64,000 bases of DNA, from positions 186,001-250,000 of the forward strand of contig NZ_BBLW01000004.1 in NCBI RefSeq assembly GCF_000971135.1, given 5' to 3'. This DNA is from Demequina phytophila (GTDB lineage Bacteria > Actinomycetota > Actinomycetes > Actinomycetales > Demequinaceae). The position numbers and the translations under genes were made by a program. Positions 9,583-17,501 of this stretch are shown here, piece by piece. The first letter of the stretch is position 1, and each line of letters opens with the position of its first letter. A model generated the notes under the pieces. The model ran no database searches. It worked only from the letters and a program-made list of their open reading frames with translations, and was not told the DNA's origin.

Positions 9583-9613
9583 GCGGTGGGCCCGGCGAGG
9601 CCGGGCCCACCGC
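9583..9613 (-). other. mRNA hairpin between binding protein and permease genes
   Basis: Perfect 13-base inverted repeat GCGGTGGGCCCGG (9583-9595) / CCGGGCCCACCGC (9601-9613) with a five-base loop. It lies after the binding-protein stop and before the permease Shine-Dalgarno. In sugar ABC operons such a hairpin commonly stabilises the binding-protein message or partly stops transcription, giving excess binding protein over permease. That role is inferred here. Confidence 0.65.
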
Positions 9614-9636
9614 GTGTCGGTGAGGGAACCCTCAGG

Positions 9637-10983
9637 TCACCAGCCTTCGAGGCCCAGCTGCTGGGCCTGCTTCTCGACGTCCTTGTCGTACAGCGCGGCG
9701 CCGTCCTCCGCGGAGCGGATGCCGGAGCCCACCTCGACGGTGATCTGCTCGAGGGCCGGGCCCTTGATGGGCGAGAGGAACTCGAGCGCCGGCTGGGTGT
9801 TGCCCGCGTCGAAGTACGGCAGCATGTCCGCCACCATCTGCGGCACGTCGTCGGGCAGCGTGCAGCCGTCGACGAAGTACGGGCCCTGGGCACCCACGGC
9901 CTCGGTCTGGATGTCGCAGGCCTCTGGCGTCGCCACGAAGTTGAGGAAGTCCTTCACGGCGTCGGCGTGCTCGGTCGTGGCCGGCGCGTAGATGCCCGCG
10001 GACAGCCACGTGGTGAGCGGGCTGTCGCCCTCGTCGCCCGGCATCGCGAAGAAGCCGACGTTCGCGACGTCGTCGGGCGAGTTCGCCTGAAGCTCGGAGA
10101 GGGCGAAGCTGAGCATCGGGTAGTGAGCACCCTCGCCCGACGCGACCATGCGCACGCCGTCTGCGAAGCCCGCGGACGCGAAGTCCTTGTTGAGGTAGCC
10201 GGCCTCGAACACCTCCTGCTGGTGCGTGAAGCCGTCGATCGCCGGCGGGCCGTCCGCGTACTTGACCTCGTTGGCCGTGTACTTGTCCGCCCACTCGGGG
10301 TCGACCGCGAGGACGTTGGCGAAGTCGCCCAGGACGAACAGCTGCGACGTCCACGTCTCACCGAAGGTCTGGATGACGGGAGCGGCGTCGCCCGCGTCGA
10401 GGATCGCCTGGTTGTTCGCCATGAACTCGTCCCACGAGGTCGGGATCTCGAGACCGAGCTCCTCGTAGAGGGGGATGTTGTACATGACGCCGCCACCCAT
10501 GGCGGTGCCCGCGGGCACGCCGTAGAGGCTGCCGTCGGCCGTCACGCCCGCCTTGAACGTGTCGGAGATGGCACCGGCGTTGGGCAGGTCGTCGATCGCG
10601 AGGAGCGTCTTGGTGGGCGCGAGCGCCTGGAAGAGCGAACCGGAGTTGTACCAGAAGAGGTCCGACATCTCGCCGGTCTGGAGGCGGGTCTTGACGATGT
10701 TGTCGCCGTCACCGCCCTGCGGACGCTCCTCGATCGCGAAGGTGACCTCGGGGTGTTCGGCGGTGTACGCCGCGGTCAGGGCCTCGACGATCCCCACCGT
10801 GGTCTCGGTGCTGTCGACGAGGAAGCTGAGCTCGACGGGCTCCATCGCCTCGGTGGTCTCGGCGCCACCGGCGGAGCCGGACGGTTCGGGGTCGCCCCCC
10901 GAGGAGCAGGCGGCAAGGCCGAGGGCCGAGACCGCGAAGACGGCCGGGAGCGCGTAGGCACCGCGGCGGAGACGGAAAGGCAT
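9637..10983 (-). CDS. extracellular sugar-binding lipoprotein of ABC importer
   Basis: A 448-residue solute-binding protein of the family-1 (MalE/UgpB) type. The signal peptide ends in lipobox GLAAC, with Cys26 lipidated, so the protein captures sugar at the outer membrane face and delivers it to the two permeases. After a Ser/Gly/Glu linker the two-lobed domain starts at about residue 45 (VELSFLVDSTE). Two adjacent ATG codons follow AGGAGG. I chose the second (10983) because its six-base spacing is better than the three bases to the first. It is the first gene of the importer operon, and its upstream region carries an operator-like palindrome matching one before the GH3 gene. Confidence 0.93.
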   Translation of the reverse strand: MPFRLRRGAYALPAVFAVSALGLAACSSGGDPEPSGSAGGAETTEAMEPVELSFLVDSTETTVGIVEALTAAYTAEHPEVTFAIEERPQGGDGDNIVKTRLQTGEMSDLFWYNSGSLFQALAPTKTLLAIDDLPNAGAISDTFKAGVTADGSLYGVPAGTAMGGGVMYNIPLYEELGLEIPTSWDEFMANNQAILDAGDAAPVIQTFGETWTSQLFVLGDFANVLAVDPEWADKYTANEVKYADGPPAIDGFTHQQEVFEAGYLNKDFASAGFADGVRMVASGEGAHYPMLSFALSELQANSPDDVANVGFFAMPGDEGDSPLTTWLSAGIYAPATTEHADAVKDFLNFVATPEACDIQTEAVGAQGPYFVDGCTLPDDVPQMVADMLPYFDAGNTQPALEFLSPIKGPALEQITVEVGSGIRSAEDGAALYDKDVEKQAQQLGLEGW

Positions 10984-11022
10984 CATTGTCCTCCTGTTCC
11001 GGCGGGCACCATTGCCCTGCCG

Positions 11023-11036
11023 TTGAACCGATTCAA
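11023..11036. promoter_or_regulatory. LacI-type operator before the importer operon
   Basis: TTGAACCGATTCAA: arms TTGAA/TTCAA around CCGA. It differs by one base from the site TTGAACCGCTTCAA before the GH3 gene. Its position about 40 bases before the binding-protein start suits repression. Confidence 0.6.
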
Positions 11037-11067
11037 GCATGGGGGTCCTTGGTCCCGCAAGGGTTTG

Positions 11068-11080
11068 TGTAACGATTCAA
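11068..11080. promoter_or_regulatory. second, weaker operator-like site
   Basis: TGTAACGATTCAA (minus strand TTGAATCGTTACA) shares the TTGAATCG half with the site at 11023-11036. The two centres are about 44 bases apart, near four helical turns, which would allow paired binding. Confidence 0.35.
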
Positions 11081-11172
11081 TAACGAGAGGGTCTCGAGCG
11101 GGCGCTCCTTCGCCTCCGCGGGTGGAGATCGACGTGTTCGCGGGCCGTGTCCGCACGGGTGCGCCCTGCTGA

Positions 11173-11178
11173 TATCCT
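11173..11178 (+). promoter_or_regulatory. possible -10 box of the tRNA gene
   Basis: TATCCT fits the TANNNT pattern and ends 25 bases before the tRNA. No convincing -35 is seen. Confidence 0.35.
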
Positions 11179-11203
11179 CATTCGGCCCGGCCAGTCCGGG
11201 CAT

Positions 11204-11276
11204 GCCCCCGTAGCTCAGCGGATAGAGCGCCGGTTTCCGGTACCGTAGGTCGCAGGTTCGATTCCTGTCGGGGGCA
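11204..11276 (+). tRNA. tRNA-Arg (anticodon CCG)
   Basis: A 73-base cloverleaf. The acceptor stem GCCCCCG/CGGGGGC is perfect. The D arm is GCTC/GAGC, the anticodon stem is CCGGT/ACCGT, the loop is TTCCGGT with anticodon CCG at 11237-11239, and the T arm is GCAGG/CCTGT with the loop TTCGATT. It reads the Arg codon CGG. The first anticodon-stem pair is a C-T mismatch, which is unusual but tolerated next to position 26. CCA is not encoded. It is the only plus-strand gene inside the sugar locus and is followed by its own terminator. Confidence 0.96.
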
Positions 11277-11304
11277 CTCTTCGACACCGGATGTCGACGC
11301 ACGC

Positions 11305-11328
11305 AAGGCCCCTCGCACGAGGGGCCTT
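11305..11328 (+). terminator. tRNA terminator
   Basis: Arms AAGGCCCCTCG (11305-11315) and CGAGGGGCCTT (11318-11328) form an 11-base stem with a two-base gap, followed by a weakly T-rich stretch. It lies 28 bases after the tRNA. Confidence 0.8.
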
Positions 11329-11551
11329 CGTCGTCTCCGGAGCGGCCGCCACGCCGTGTTTCGCGGTCCCCGCATCGGGCCGAGCGATCCCCCGCGCCAG
11401 GCTGATGCACCGGTGCACAGATCGGGCAGGATTTCGGGTCTCGTGGATCACCGGAGCCGGCCGCCGCGCCGCTTCGTACCCCACGCACAGGAAGCCGGAG
11501 CCCGCGGCATCCAGGCGACCCCCGCATCGTCCCAGAGCGATCCGGACAGCA
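11329..11551. other. intergenic stretch without a recognised gene
   Basis: Between the tRNA terminator and the GH3 terminator I see no coding region with a plausible start and no family match. The open frames here are artefacts of high G+C. One copy of the dispersed motif (GCATCGTCCC, 11524-11533) lies in it. Confidence 0.5.
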
Positions 11552-11585
11552 CGGGAGGCCCGAGGCGTTCGCCTCGGGCCTCCCG
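11552..11585 (-). terminator. terminator of the GH3 gene
   Basis: A perfect 15-base stem CGGGAGGCCCGAGGC (11552-11566) / GCCTCGGGCCTCCCG (11571-11585) with a GTTC loop, just after the minus-strand GH3 stop. Confidence 0.85.
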
Positions 11586-11595
11586 CACCACGCTC

Positions 11596-13860
11596 CTACT
11601 TCTGCGTGAAGGTGTCCTCCAGCACCGTGTCGACCGAGCCGCCGACGTGCACCGTGAAGGTGCCCTTGGCGGTGGTCCACGCACCCGCGGACTCGTCGAA
11701 GTACTGCAGCAGGCGCAGGTCCTCGAGGTCGTCACCGGTGAACGTCACCTGGACGTTCTTGTGCTGTCCGGGCTCGAGCGTCACGTGCTGCCATCCGGCC
11801 AGCCGCTTGGACGGCTCCCCCGCGGAGGCGGGCAGCTCGAGGTACACCTGAGCGATCTCGGTCGCGGCGGTGTCGCCCGTGTTGGTCAGCCGGAAGCGGA
11901 CGCGCACGTCGTTGGTGCCCTGGTGCGACGTGGGCGTGATCTGCAGCTTCGAGTACTCGAAGTCCGTGTAGGTGAGGCCGTGGCCGAAGTCGAACAGCGG
12001 GTCCACGCCGTTCGCCTCGAACCACCGGTAGCCCACCTCGAGCCCCTCGGTGTACTCGACCTGGCGGATGCCGTTGATGATCTCGACGCCTGGGTACTGC
12101 TCCGCGGTGAGGAGCGGGCCGGTCGCGAGGTCGGGCGTGAACGCCATCGGCAGCTTGCCGGACGGCGCGACGTCCCCGAAGAGGAGCGACGCGAGTGCGG
12201 GTCCCACCTGCTCGCCCGCGTGCCACGCCTCCATGACGGCCGGGACGTCGTCGAGCCACGGCATCTCCACCGCGCTGCCGGTCTGCAGCACCACGACGGT
12301 GTTCGGGTTCGCGGCGGCGACCGCCTCGATCAGCGCGTCACCACCGTTGTCGAGCACCATGTCGGCCATGTCCGAGAACTCGCCCTGGTTGGTGTAGCCG
12401 AACACGATTGCCACATCCGCGGCAGCGGCATCGGCCGCGACGCTGGCGAGGTCCGCCCCGCCGTTGAACGTCACCGAGGCGCCGTCCTGAGCGGCGCGCG
12501 CCGTGATCGCGGTGAGCGGATCGACGATGGCGCTGCAGTTGAGCACGTTGCCCGTGGTTCCCGTGCTGCAGGCCCGCGTCGCGCTGATGCCGTTGGTCGG
12601 GGTGGTCGACGCGGTCGCACCGATGATCGCGATCGAGTCGCCCGAGGCGGGGGCGAGCGGGAGCGCGTCCTCGTTCTTCAGCAGCACCATCGACTTCTCG
12701 GCGATCTCACGCGCGAGCGCCTTGTGCTCCGGCGTCGACGCGTTCGCGACGGGGGTCGCGGGGAGCGGGTGGTCGAACACGCCCTCGCCGATGAGCGCGG
12801 TGACGACCCTCATCGCCGCCTCCTCGATGCGCTCCTGCGTGATCTCGCCGGCCGCGAGGGCCGCATCGAGACGCGCCGGCGTGAACCACTTCGGCCGGTT
12901 GAGCTCCTGATCCATGCCCGCCATGAGCGACGCACCCGTCGAGTGCACCGAGCCGAAGTCGCTCATGATGTAGCCGTTGAAGCCCACCTCGTCCTTGAGG
13001 ACGACCTGCTGGATCGGGTCCTCGCAGGCCCACACCCCGTTGACCTGGTTGAACGAGCACATGATGCTGCCCGGGTCGGAGTCCGTGACGGCGATCTCAT
13101 AGGGAAGGCTGTAGATCTCGCGCGCCACCCGCTCCGACATGTTCGACGAGCTCGCCGAACGATCGATCTCCTGCTCGTTCGCGTAGTAGTGCTTGAGGTT
13201 GGCGACCACCGGCTTGGAGGGGTCGTTCTCGTCCTCCATGCCGCGGATGGTCGCGCCGGCGAGCAGCCCCGACAGCACCGGGTCCTCGCCGAAGTACTCG
13301 GACGTGCGCCCGGACAGCGGCGCGCGGGCGCTGTTGACGCCGGGACCGAGCACGACGTTGCGGCCCTTGTCGAACGACTCGTCCGCGATCGCGGCGCCGC
13401 GCGCCACCTGCAGGTCGAGGTCCCAGGTCGCCGCGTTCGCGACGGGCACCGGCCATGCGGTGGTGCCCGCGGTGCGGTGCACACCCTCCGAACCGTTGGT
13501 GTACACGACCTTGGGCGTGCACTCCACCTGGGCCGGGTAGATCACCGGCAGGGTGTCCCCGGGGAACCCGTCGCCGACGTTGCTCGGGTTCCACTGCACG
13601 CGGGTCGGGTCGTTGGCCGGCTGCTCCACCAGCCAGCGGTAGATCTGGTGCTGCGAGCTCGCGTCGAGAAGCGCCTCGGCACGCTGCTCGGCGGTCAGGC
13701 TCGTGTCCATCCAGGGGACGGTCGAGCAGTCGAGGGGCTCGTCTGCGGCGGTCGCCGTGGTTGCGATCGCGGGGACCGCGATGGCGCCCGCGGCCAGGAC
13801 CGTGAGCGCGGCGGAGGCGCGGCGCCGCTGGCGCCCGCCCGGTGTCAGTCGTGGGGACAT
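11596..13860 (-). CDS. secreted beta-glucosidase-type enzyme, glycoside hydrolase family 3
   Basis: A 754-residue GH3 enzyme. The N-terminus is basic and then hydrophobic, ending in ATTATAADEP, a Sec signal peptide with probable cleavage near residue 38. The (beta/alpha)8 domain contains GPGVNSARAPLSGR, NLKHYYANEQE and the nucleophile motif IMSDFGSVHS, with Asp at about residue 301. The alpha/beta sandwich domain follows, and the protein ends in a fibronectin III-like domain (about 650-740). It would hydrolyse beta-glucosides or beta-xylosides outside the cell; the exact sugar is not deducible. The ATG at 13860 follows AGAAGGAG. The promoter region holds two operator-like palindromes, one nearly identical to that of the importer operon, and lacI lies just upstream. 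Confidence 0.92.
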   Translation of the reverse strand: MSPRLTPGGRQRRRASAALTVLAAGAIAVPAIATTATAADEPLDCSTVPWMDTSLTAEQRAEALLDASSQHQIYRWLVEQPANDPTRVQWNPSNVGDGFPGDTLPVIYPAQVECTPKVVYTNGSEGVHRTAGTTAWPVPVANAATWDLDLQVARGAAIADESFDKGRNVVLGPGVNSARAPLSGRTSEYFGEDPVLSGLLAGATIRGMEDENDPSKPVVANLKHYYANEQEIDRSASSSNMSERVAREIYSLPYEIAVTDSDPGSIMCSFNQVNGVWACEDPIQQVVLKDEVGFNGYIMSDFGSVHSTGASLMAGMDQELNRPKWFTPARLDAALAAGEITQERIEEAAMRVVTALIGEGVFDHPLPATPVANASTPEHKALAREIAEKSMVLLKNEDALPLAPASGDSIAIIGATASTTPTNGISATRACSTGTTGNVLNCSAIVDPLTAITARAAQDGASVTFNGGADLASVAADAAAADVAIVFGYTNQGEFSDMADMVLDNGGDALIEAVAAANPNTVVVLQTGSAVEMPWLDDVPAVMEAWHAGEQVGPALASLLFGDVAPSGKLPMAFTPDLATGPLLTAEQYPGVEIINGIRQVEYTEGLEVGYRWFEANGVDPLFDFGHGLTYTDFEYSKLQITPTSHQGTNDVRVRFRLTNTGDTAATEIAQVYLELPASAGEPSKRLAGWQHVTLEPGQHKNVQVTFTGDDLEDLRLLQYFDESAGAWTTAKGTFTVHVGGSVDTVLEDTFTQK

Positions 13861-13900
13861 TGATGCTCCTTCTCTCGCCTTTGAGAGACCTTGCGGCCAG

Positions 13901-13916
13901 GTTGAACCGCTTCAAC
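13901..13916. promoter_or_regulatory. LacI-type operator before the GH3 gene
   Basis: GTTGAACCGCTTCAAC, a perfect 6-4-6 palindrome 40 bases before the GH3 start. Its inner 14 bases match the importer operator at 13 positions. Confidence 0.65.
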
Positions 13917-13918
13917 CC

Positions 13919-13936
13919 GGTTGGAACGTATCAACC
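13919..13936. promoter_or_regulatory. second operator before the GH3 gene
   Basis: GGTTGGAACGTATCAACC has outer arms GGTTG/CAACC. Its centre is 19 bases from the palindrome at 13901-13916, almost two helical turns. Confidence 0.45.
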
Positions 13937-13989
13937 GAATACGGACGTCGCAACATATAGCGGCTGTTAACGAGCACATTTCGCAAAAC

Positions 13990-13999
13990 GAAACGTTTC
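13990..13999. promoter_or_regulatory. palindrome GAAACGTTTC between lacI and GH3 genes
   Basis: GAAACGTTTC is a perfect 10-base palindrome with the central CG typical of LacI-family operators. It lies 18 bases past the lacI stop and 130 bases before the GH3 start. Confidence 0.4.
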
Positions 14000-14016
14000 A
14001 GCGTCGACGGACCGGG

Positions 14017-15069
14017 TCAGGCGGTTCCGACCGTGCTCTGTCGCACGATGAGGCTCGGTGCGAGGCCTACCACGCGGTGCTCGTGGCTCGGGTCGTTGAT
14101 CTCCTCGAACAGCAGCTCCGCGCCGCGCGCGCCCATGTCCTCGCCCGGCTGCCGCACGGTGGTCAGCGGGATGGGGCTGTCCCACGCCTCCTGGTTGTCG
14201 TCGTATCCGACGATCGCGACGTCGCCCGGGACGTCGACGGTGCCCGACGCGGACACCGCCTGAAGCAGCCCGGCCGCAGCGAGGTCCGCGACGGCGAAGA
14301 TCCCGTCGATGTCGCCGGCCTCGATCCTCGGCAGCAGCTCGCGGCCCACGCGCCACCCGTCTGCGCGGTGCACGTTCTCCACGCTCACGCGCGCGACGAT
14401 GCTCGCGTCGCTCGCGTCCACCACCTCCTCGAAGCCGGCAAGGCGTTCGGCGACCGGTTGCAGCTCGTGGGGCGGCGAGACGACGGCGAGGCGGCGCCTG
14501 CCGAGCCCGACCAGGTGACGGGCCGCGATCGCACCGCCGGCGCGGTTGTCGGCGTGGACCGAGCAATAGCGGTCGTCGAGGTTGCGGTAGTCGAGGAACA
14601 CGAGCGGCCGCTCGCCGCGATGATTCGCGGCCAGGCTCTCGTAGTGGGCCGCGTTGTTGATCGACACGAGCGCGCCCAGGGTGTGCACCGCCTCGAACAT
14701 CCCCAGGTACCGCCGCTCGCGGTCGAGATCCGTGTACGAGTTCGCGATGAGGACGTATCCGTTGCGCTCCTCGACGATCCGCTCGACGCCGCGCAGCATC
14801 TCCACGAACAGCGAGTTCGCCACGTCCGACAGCACCAGACCGACCGCCGGCATGGTGCCGACCGCCAGCGAGCGCGCGGTGCCGTGCGGCACGAAGCTCA
14901 GCTCCGCGATCGCGCTCTCGACCCGCTGGCGCGTGGCCTCCGCGACGCGCTCCGGGTGGTTGAGCACGTGCGACACCGTGCCCTTCGACACGCCCGCGAG
15001 CGCCGCCACGTCGGCGAGGCTGCTACGCCGCGCCGCGGCGGCGCGGCGGACGGACGGTCCTGAGGTCAC
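14017..15069 (-). CDS. LacI-family transcriptional regulator of the sugar locus
   Basis: A 350-residue regulator. The N-terminal helix-turn-helix (about 17-40) reads SLADVAALAGVSKGTVSHVLN, followed by the hinge helix and then a periplasmic-binding-protein-like effector domain (PAVGLVLSDVANSLFVEML onward). By analogy it represses the GH3 gene and the importer/rhamnosidase operon until an inducing sugar binds. The GTG at 15069 has no Shine-Dalgarno, but TAGAGT lies six bases upstream, suggesting a leaderless message. It is transcribed toward the GH3 gene. The effector is unknown. Confidence 0.93.
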   Translation of the reverse strand: MTSGPSVRRAAAARRSSLADVAALAGVSKGTVSHVLNHPERVAEATRQRVESAIAELSFVPHGTARSLAVGTMPAVGLVLSDVANSLFVEMLRGVERIVEERNGYVLIANSYTDLDRERRYLGMFEAVHTLGALVSINNAAHYESLAANHRGERPLVFLDYRNLDDRYCSVHADNRAGGAIAARHLVGLGRRRLAVVSPPHELQPVAERLAGFEEVVDASDASIVARVSVENVHRADGWRVGRELLPRIEAGDIDGIFAVADLAAAGLLQAVSASGTVDVPGDVAIVGYDDNQEAWDSPIPLTTVRQPGEDMGARGAELLFEEINDPSHEHRVVGLAPSLIVRQSTVGTA

Positions 15070-15081
15070 GCGCTCACTCTA
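15067..15081 (-). promoter_or_regulatory. putative leaderless promoter of lacI
   Basis: TAGAGT (15081-15076 on the minus strand), six bases, then GTG. No Shine-Dalgarno. Confidence 0.45.
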
Positions 15082-15157
15082 CGGGCGCGTCGGGGTGCGA
15101 TCTCGCAGGCATGACACGTGCGCGGGTCCGGGGAGCGGCTCCCGAGCCGGGCGCGCC

Positions 15158-15496
15158 TCAGCCGCCCGCGTACCCGACCACGGTGTAGATCACGCACGCC
15201 GCGCCGAGCAGGAGCACGGCCGCCGACATCGCCGCCACCAGCAGGCCCGGTCCGAGGTGCCGACCTGTGCGCACCCGATGGAGGTGAACGGCCCGGTACC
15301 GCAGCACCGCGACGGCGAGCGTGGCGAGCGCGCACAGCGACCCGCCCGCGGCGAGCGCGACCGCCGCCCCGGCCACCGGCGCGAACACCCCGGCGGCTCC
15401 CAGCGACGCGACCGCGAAGGCCAGAGCCGTGCGTTGCCACGCGAGCGCCGTGCGCTCGAGCGCGAGGCCCTCGTCCGCGGCCGTGCCGTCCGTCAC
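15158..15496 (-). CDS. DUF202 membrane protein
   Basis: A 112-residue protein of the DUF202 family. The motif ALERTALAWQRTALAFAVASLG is the family signature and runs into the first of three membrane helices (about 24-46, 50-68, 84-108). The function of the family is unknown. The GTG at 15496 overlaps the stop of the second DUF202 gene as GTGA, so the two are co-translated and may form a heteromer. Confidence 0.8.
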   Translation of the reverse strand: MTDGTAADEGLALERTALAWQRTALAFAVASLGAAGVFAPVAGAAVALAAGGSLCALATLAVAVLRYRAVHLHRVRTGRHLGPGLLVAAMSAAVLLLGAACVIYTVVGYAGG

Positions 15497-15855
15497 ACGA
15501 CCATCCCGACCACCACGAGCACCATCCCCGTCACCGCGCCCACCGTGACGAGCATCCCCACGCGGGGCCCCGGCAGCGGTGTCCCGAGGCGCAGCGCGCG
15601 CTCGGCCCGCAACCACCCGACCAGCCCCGCGACCCCGGCGACGATCCCGAGCACGCAGAACAGCACCGCGACGATCAGCCGGATGGTGACGTGGATGGGA
15701 GCATCGAGGGCCTCGAGGCCCACCCCGGTGGCGAACAGCGCGAGCGAGGTGCGGGTCCAGGCGAGGTAGGTGCGCTCGTTGGCCATCGAGAACCGGGCAT
15801 CGGGGGCGTCGCCGACGCCGTAGACGCGGCGAGGGAAGCCAGGCGAGTCGGCCAT
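15493..15855 (-). CDS. DUF202/YidH-like membrane protein
   Basis: A 120-residue protein resembling E. coli YidH. NERTYLAWTRTSLALFATGVGLEAL is the DUF202 signature at about 26-50, followed by three membrane helices. It is the first of a pair with the DUF202 gene downstream. No Shine-Dalgarno precedes the ATG, but TACGCT lies six bases upstream. The biochemical role is unknown. Confidence 0.85.
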   Translation of the reverse strand: MADSPGFPRRVYGVGDAPDARFSMANERTYLAWTRTSLALFATGVGLEALDAPIHVTIRLIVAVLFCVLGIVAGVAGLVGWLRAERALRLGTPLPGPRVGMLVTVGAVTGMVLVVVGMVV

Positions 15856-15867
15856 GGTGCCAGCGTA
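15853..15867 (-). promoter_or_regulatory. putative leaderless promoter of the DUF202 pair
   Basis: TACGCT (15867-15862 on the minus strand), six bases, then ATG. No Shine-Dalgarno. Confidence 0.45.
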
Positions 15868-15875
15868 GGGCGAGG

Positions 15876-16340
15876 TCAGCCGAGCGGGACGATCGCGACG
15901 GTGTCGGGCAGCGCGGCGTCGCCCACGACGTCGACCTCGCAGGCGAGGTGCTCCTCGCTGTCGAGCCACCACACCACGGTGACGTGGTCGCGGCCCTCCG
16001 CCGCGAGGGCGGCGGCGGACGCCTCGGCCTCGACCTCGTCGACCTCGACCCCCGCGGAGTCGAGGAGCCCCTGCTCCTCGAGGAACGCGCGCAGGTCGCG
16101 CCACTCCGCGGCACCGTAGACATCCCCGGCGACGATGCGCGGGAGCGCCTCCCCGTCGGTCGCCGAGTCCGCGTATGCCGCCTCGCACACCTCGACCGCG
16201 TCGGCCCTTCCCTCGCTCATGCCGGACCGCAGGCCCGACGCGACGAACGCCCCGATCACCACGAGCGCGGCGACCGACGCGGCGATCGCGAGGGGCATCC
16301 AGGTGCGGGGGGTCGGGTTCGCGTCGGGGGCCTCGGACAT
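15876..16340 (-). CDS. membrane-anchored hypothetical protein
   Basis: A 154-residue protein with one N-terminal membrane helix (about 15-37, WMPLAIAASVAALVVIGAFVA) and an acidic extracytoplasmic domain. Two Cys (in VEVCEAAY and HLACEVDV) could form a disulfide. The C-terminal half has short beta-like segments (HVTVVWWL, TVAIVPLG). No family is recognised. It lies between ald and the DUF202 pair on the same strand, with no clear operon partner, and carries its own leaderless-type start. Confidence 0.65.
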   Translation of the reverse strand: MSEAPDANPTPRTWMPLAIAASVAALVVIGAFVASGLRSGMSEGRADAVEVCEAAYADSATDGEALPRIVAGDVYGAAEWRDLRAFLEEQGLLDSAGVEVDEVEAEASAAALAAEGRDHVTVVWWLDSEEHLACEVDVVGDAALPDTVAIVPLG

Positions 16341-16352
16341 GGCCCCAGCCTA
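16338..16352 (-). promoter_or_regulatory. putative leaderless promoter of the 15876-16340 gene
   Basis: TAGGCT (16352-16347 on the minus strand), six bases, then ATG. It overlaps the last codons of ald. Confidence 0.4.
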
Positions 16353-17438
16353 GGCGGGTGTTCTCGCCTCGCCGAGCGCCTCCGCCACGGCGGGGTGGAC
16401 GATGCGCCCGTCCCGCACGTTGACCCCGCCGGCGAGCGCGGGGTCCCCGGCCACGGCATCGTCCACCCCGTCCGCCAGCCTCAGGATGTACGGCAGGGTG
16501 GCGTTGGTGAGGGCCCGCGTCGCGGTCACGCCGACCGCGGCGGGCATGTTCGCGACGGCGTAGACCTGCGAGCCCGCGACCCGCCTGACGGGGTCGTCAT
16601 GCGTCGTGGGCACCGCACCCTCGATGCATCCGCCCTGGTCGATCGCGATGTCGACCAGCACGCTGCCGGGACGCATGCGCGCGATCATCGCCTCGGTCAC
16701 GACGACGGGCGCGGGACGCCCGGGCAGCAGGACGGCCCCGATCACCAGGTCCGACTCCTCCACCTCCGCCGCGATGGCGTGGGCCGTCGACGCGAGGGTG
16801 CGCACGCGACCGCCGTGACGCTCGTCCAGGCGGCGCAGCGCCGGCAGCGAGAGGTCGATCGCGGTGACGTCGGCGCCGAGCCCCACCGCCTGCGCGATCG
16901 CGTGCGAGCCCGCGACCCCGGCGCCCAGCACGGTCACGCGCGCGCCGGGCACGCCGGGCACGCCCGCGAGCAGCACTCCCCTCCCGCCGTGCGGCCCGAG
17001 CAGGTGGTGCGCGCCGGCGAGCACCGCGAGCCGCCCCGCGACCTCGCTCATCGGCGTGAGGAGCGGCAGCGACCCGTCCGCGGCCTGGACGGTGTCGTAC
17101 GACAGCGCCGTGGTGCCGGCGCGGACCAGCGCGTCCGCGACCGCGGGGTTCGCCGCCAGGTGGAGGAACGTGAACAACGCGTTGTCGCGCAGCAGGCCGA
17201 GCTCGTCCGGCTGCGGCTCCTTGACCTTGATCACCAGGTCCGCGGCCCACGCGTCCTGTGCGGACACGAGGCGTGCGCCGGCGGCCGCGAGGTCGGCGTC
17301 CGTGACCCCCGCGCGGTCTCCCGCGCCGGATTGCACCAGCACGTCATGCCCCCGTGCCGCGAGCGCGTGCGCGCCGGCGGGCGTCAGCGCGATACGCGTC
17401 TCGCCGCTCTTCGTCTCCGTGGGGACACCGACACGCAT
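16350..17438 (-). CDS. ald: alanine dehydrogenase
   Basis: NAD-dependent interconversion of L-alanine with pyruvate and ammonium. At 362 residues it has the usual family length (about 370). The N-terminus MRVGVPTETKSGETRIALTP and KVKEPQP contain the pyruvate-binding Arg and Lys. HLAAN carries a conserved His, VTVLGAGVAG the dinucleotide-binding loop, and DIAIDQGGCIE and YAVANMPAAV the closing motifs. In the canonical enzyme GGCFE is more usual than GGCIE, a small change. The ATG follows AGGAGG. It has no linked partner gene; an Lrp-type regulator often next to ald is absent. Confidence 0.93.
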   Translation of the reverse strand: MRVGVPTETKSGETRIALTPAGAHALAARGHDVLVQSGAGDRAGVTDADLAAAGARLVSAQDAWAADLVIKVKEPQPDELGLLRDNALFTFLHLAANPAVADALVRAGTTALSYDTVQAADGSLPLLTPMSEVAGRLAVLAGAHHLLGPHGGRGVLLAGVPGVPGARVTVLGAGVAGSHAIAQAVGLGADVTAIDLSLPALRRLDERHGGRVRTLASTAHAIAAEVEESDLVIGAVLLPGRPAPVVVTEAMIARMRPGSVLVDIAIDQGGCIEGAVPTTHDDPVRRVAGSQVYAVANMPAAVGVTATRALTNATLPYILRLADGVDDAVAGDPALAGGVNVRDGRIVHPAVAEALGEARTPA

Positions 17439-17501
17439 CGCCGCCTCCTCGCGTCTCCCTCCAGTCCTACACCAGGACCTGGGGGCGGGGCGGGCGCGAC
17501 G

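Noticed and set aside
11204-11276. A tRNA-associated integration site
   Set aside because: I searched by eye for a duplicate of the tRNA 3' end nearby and found none; the flanking sugar genes show no integrase.
11291-11851. Plus-strand open frame after the tRNA gene
   Set aside because: It runs through the tRNA terminator and into the GH3 gene, and its composition does not look like a protein.
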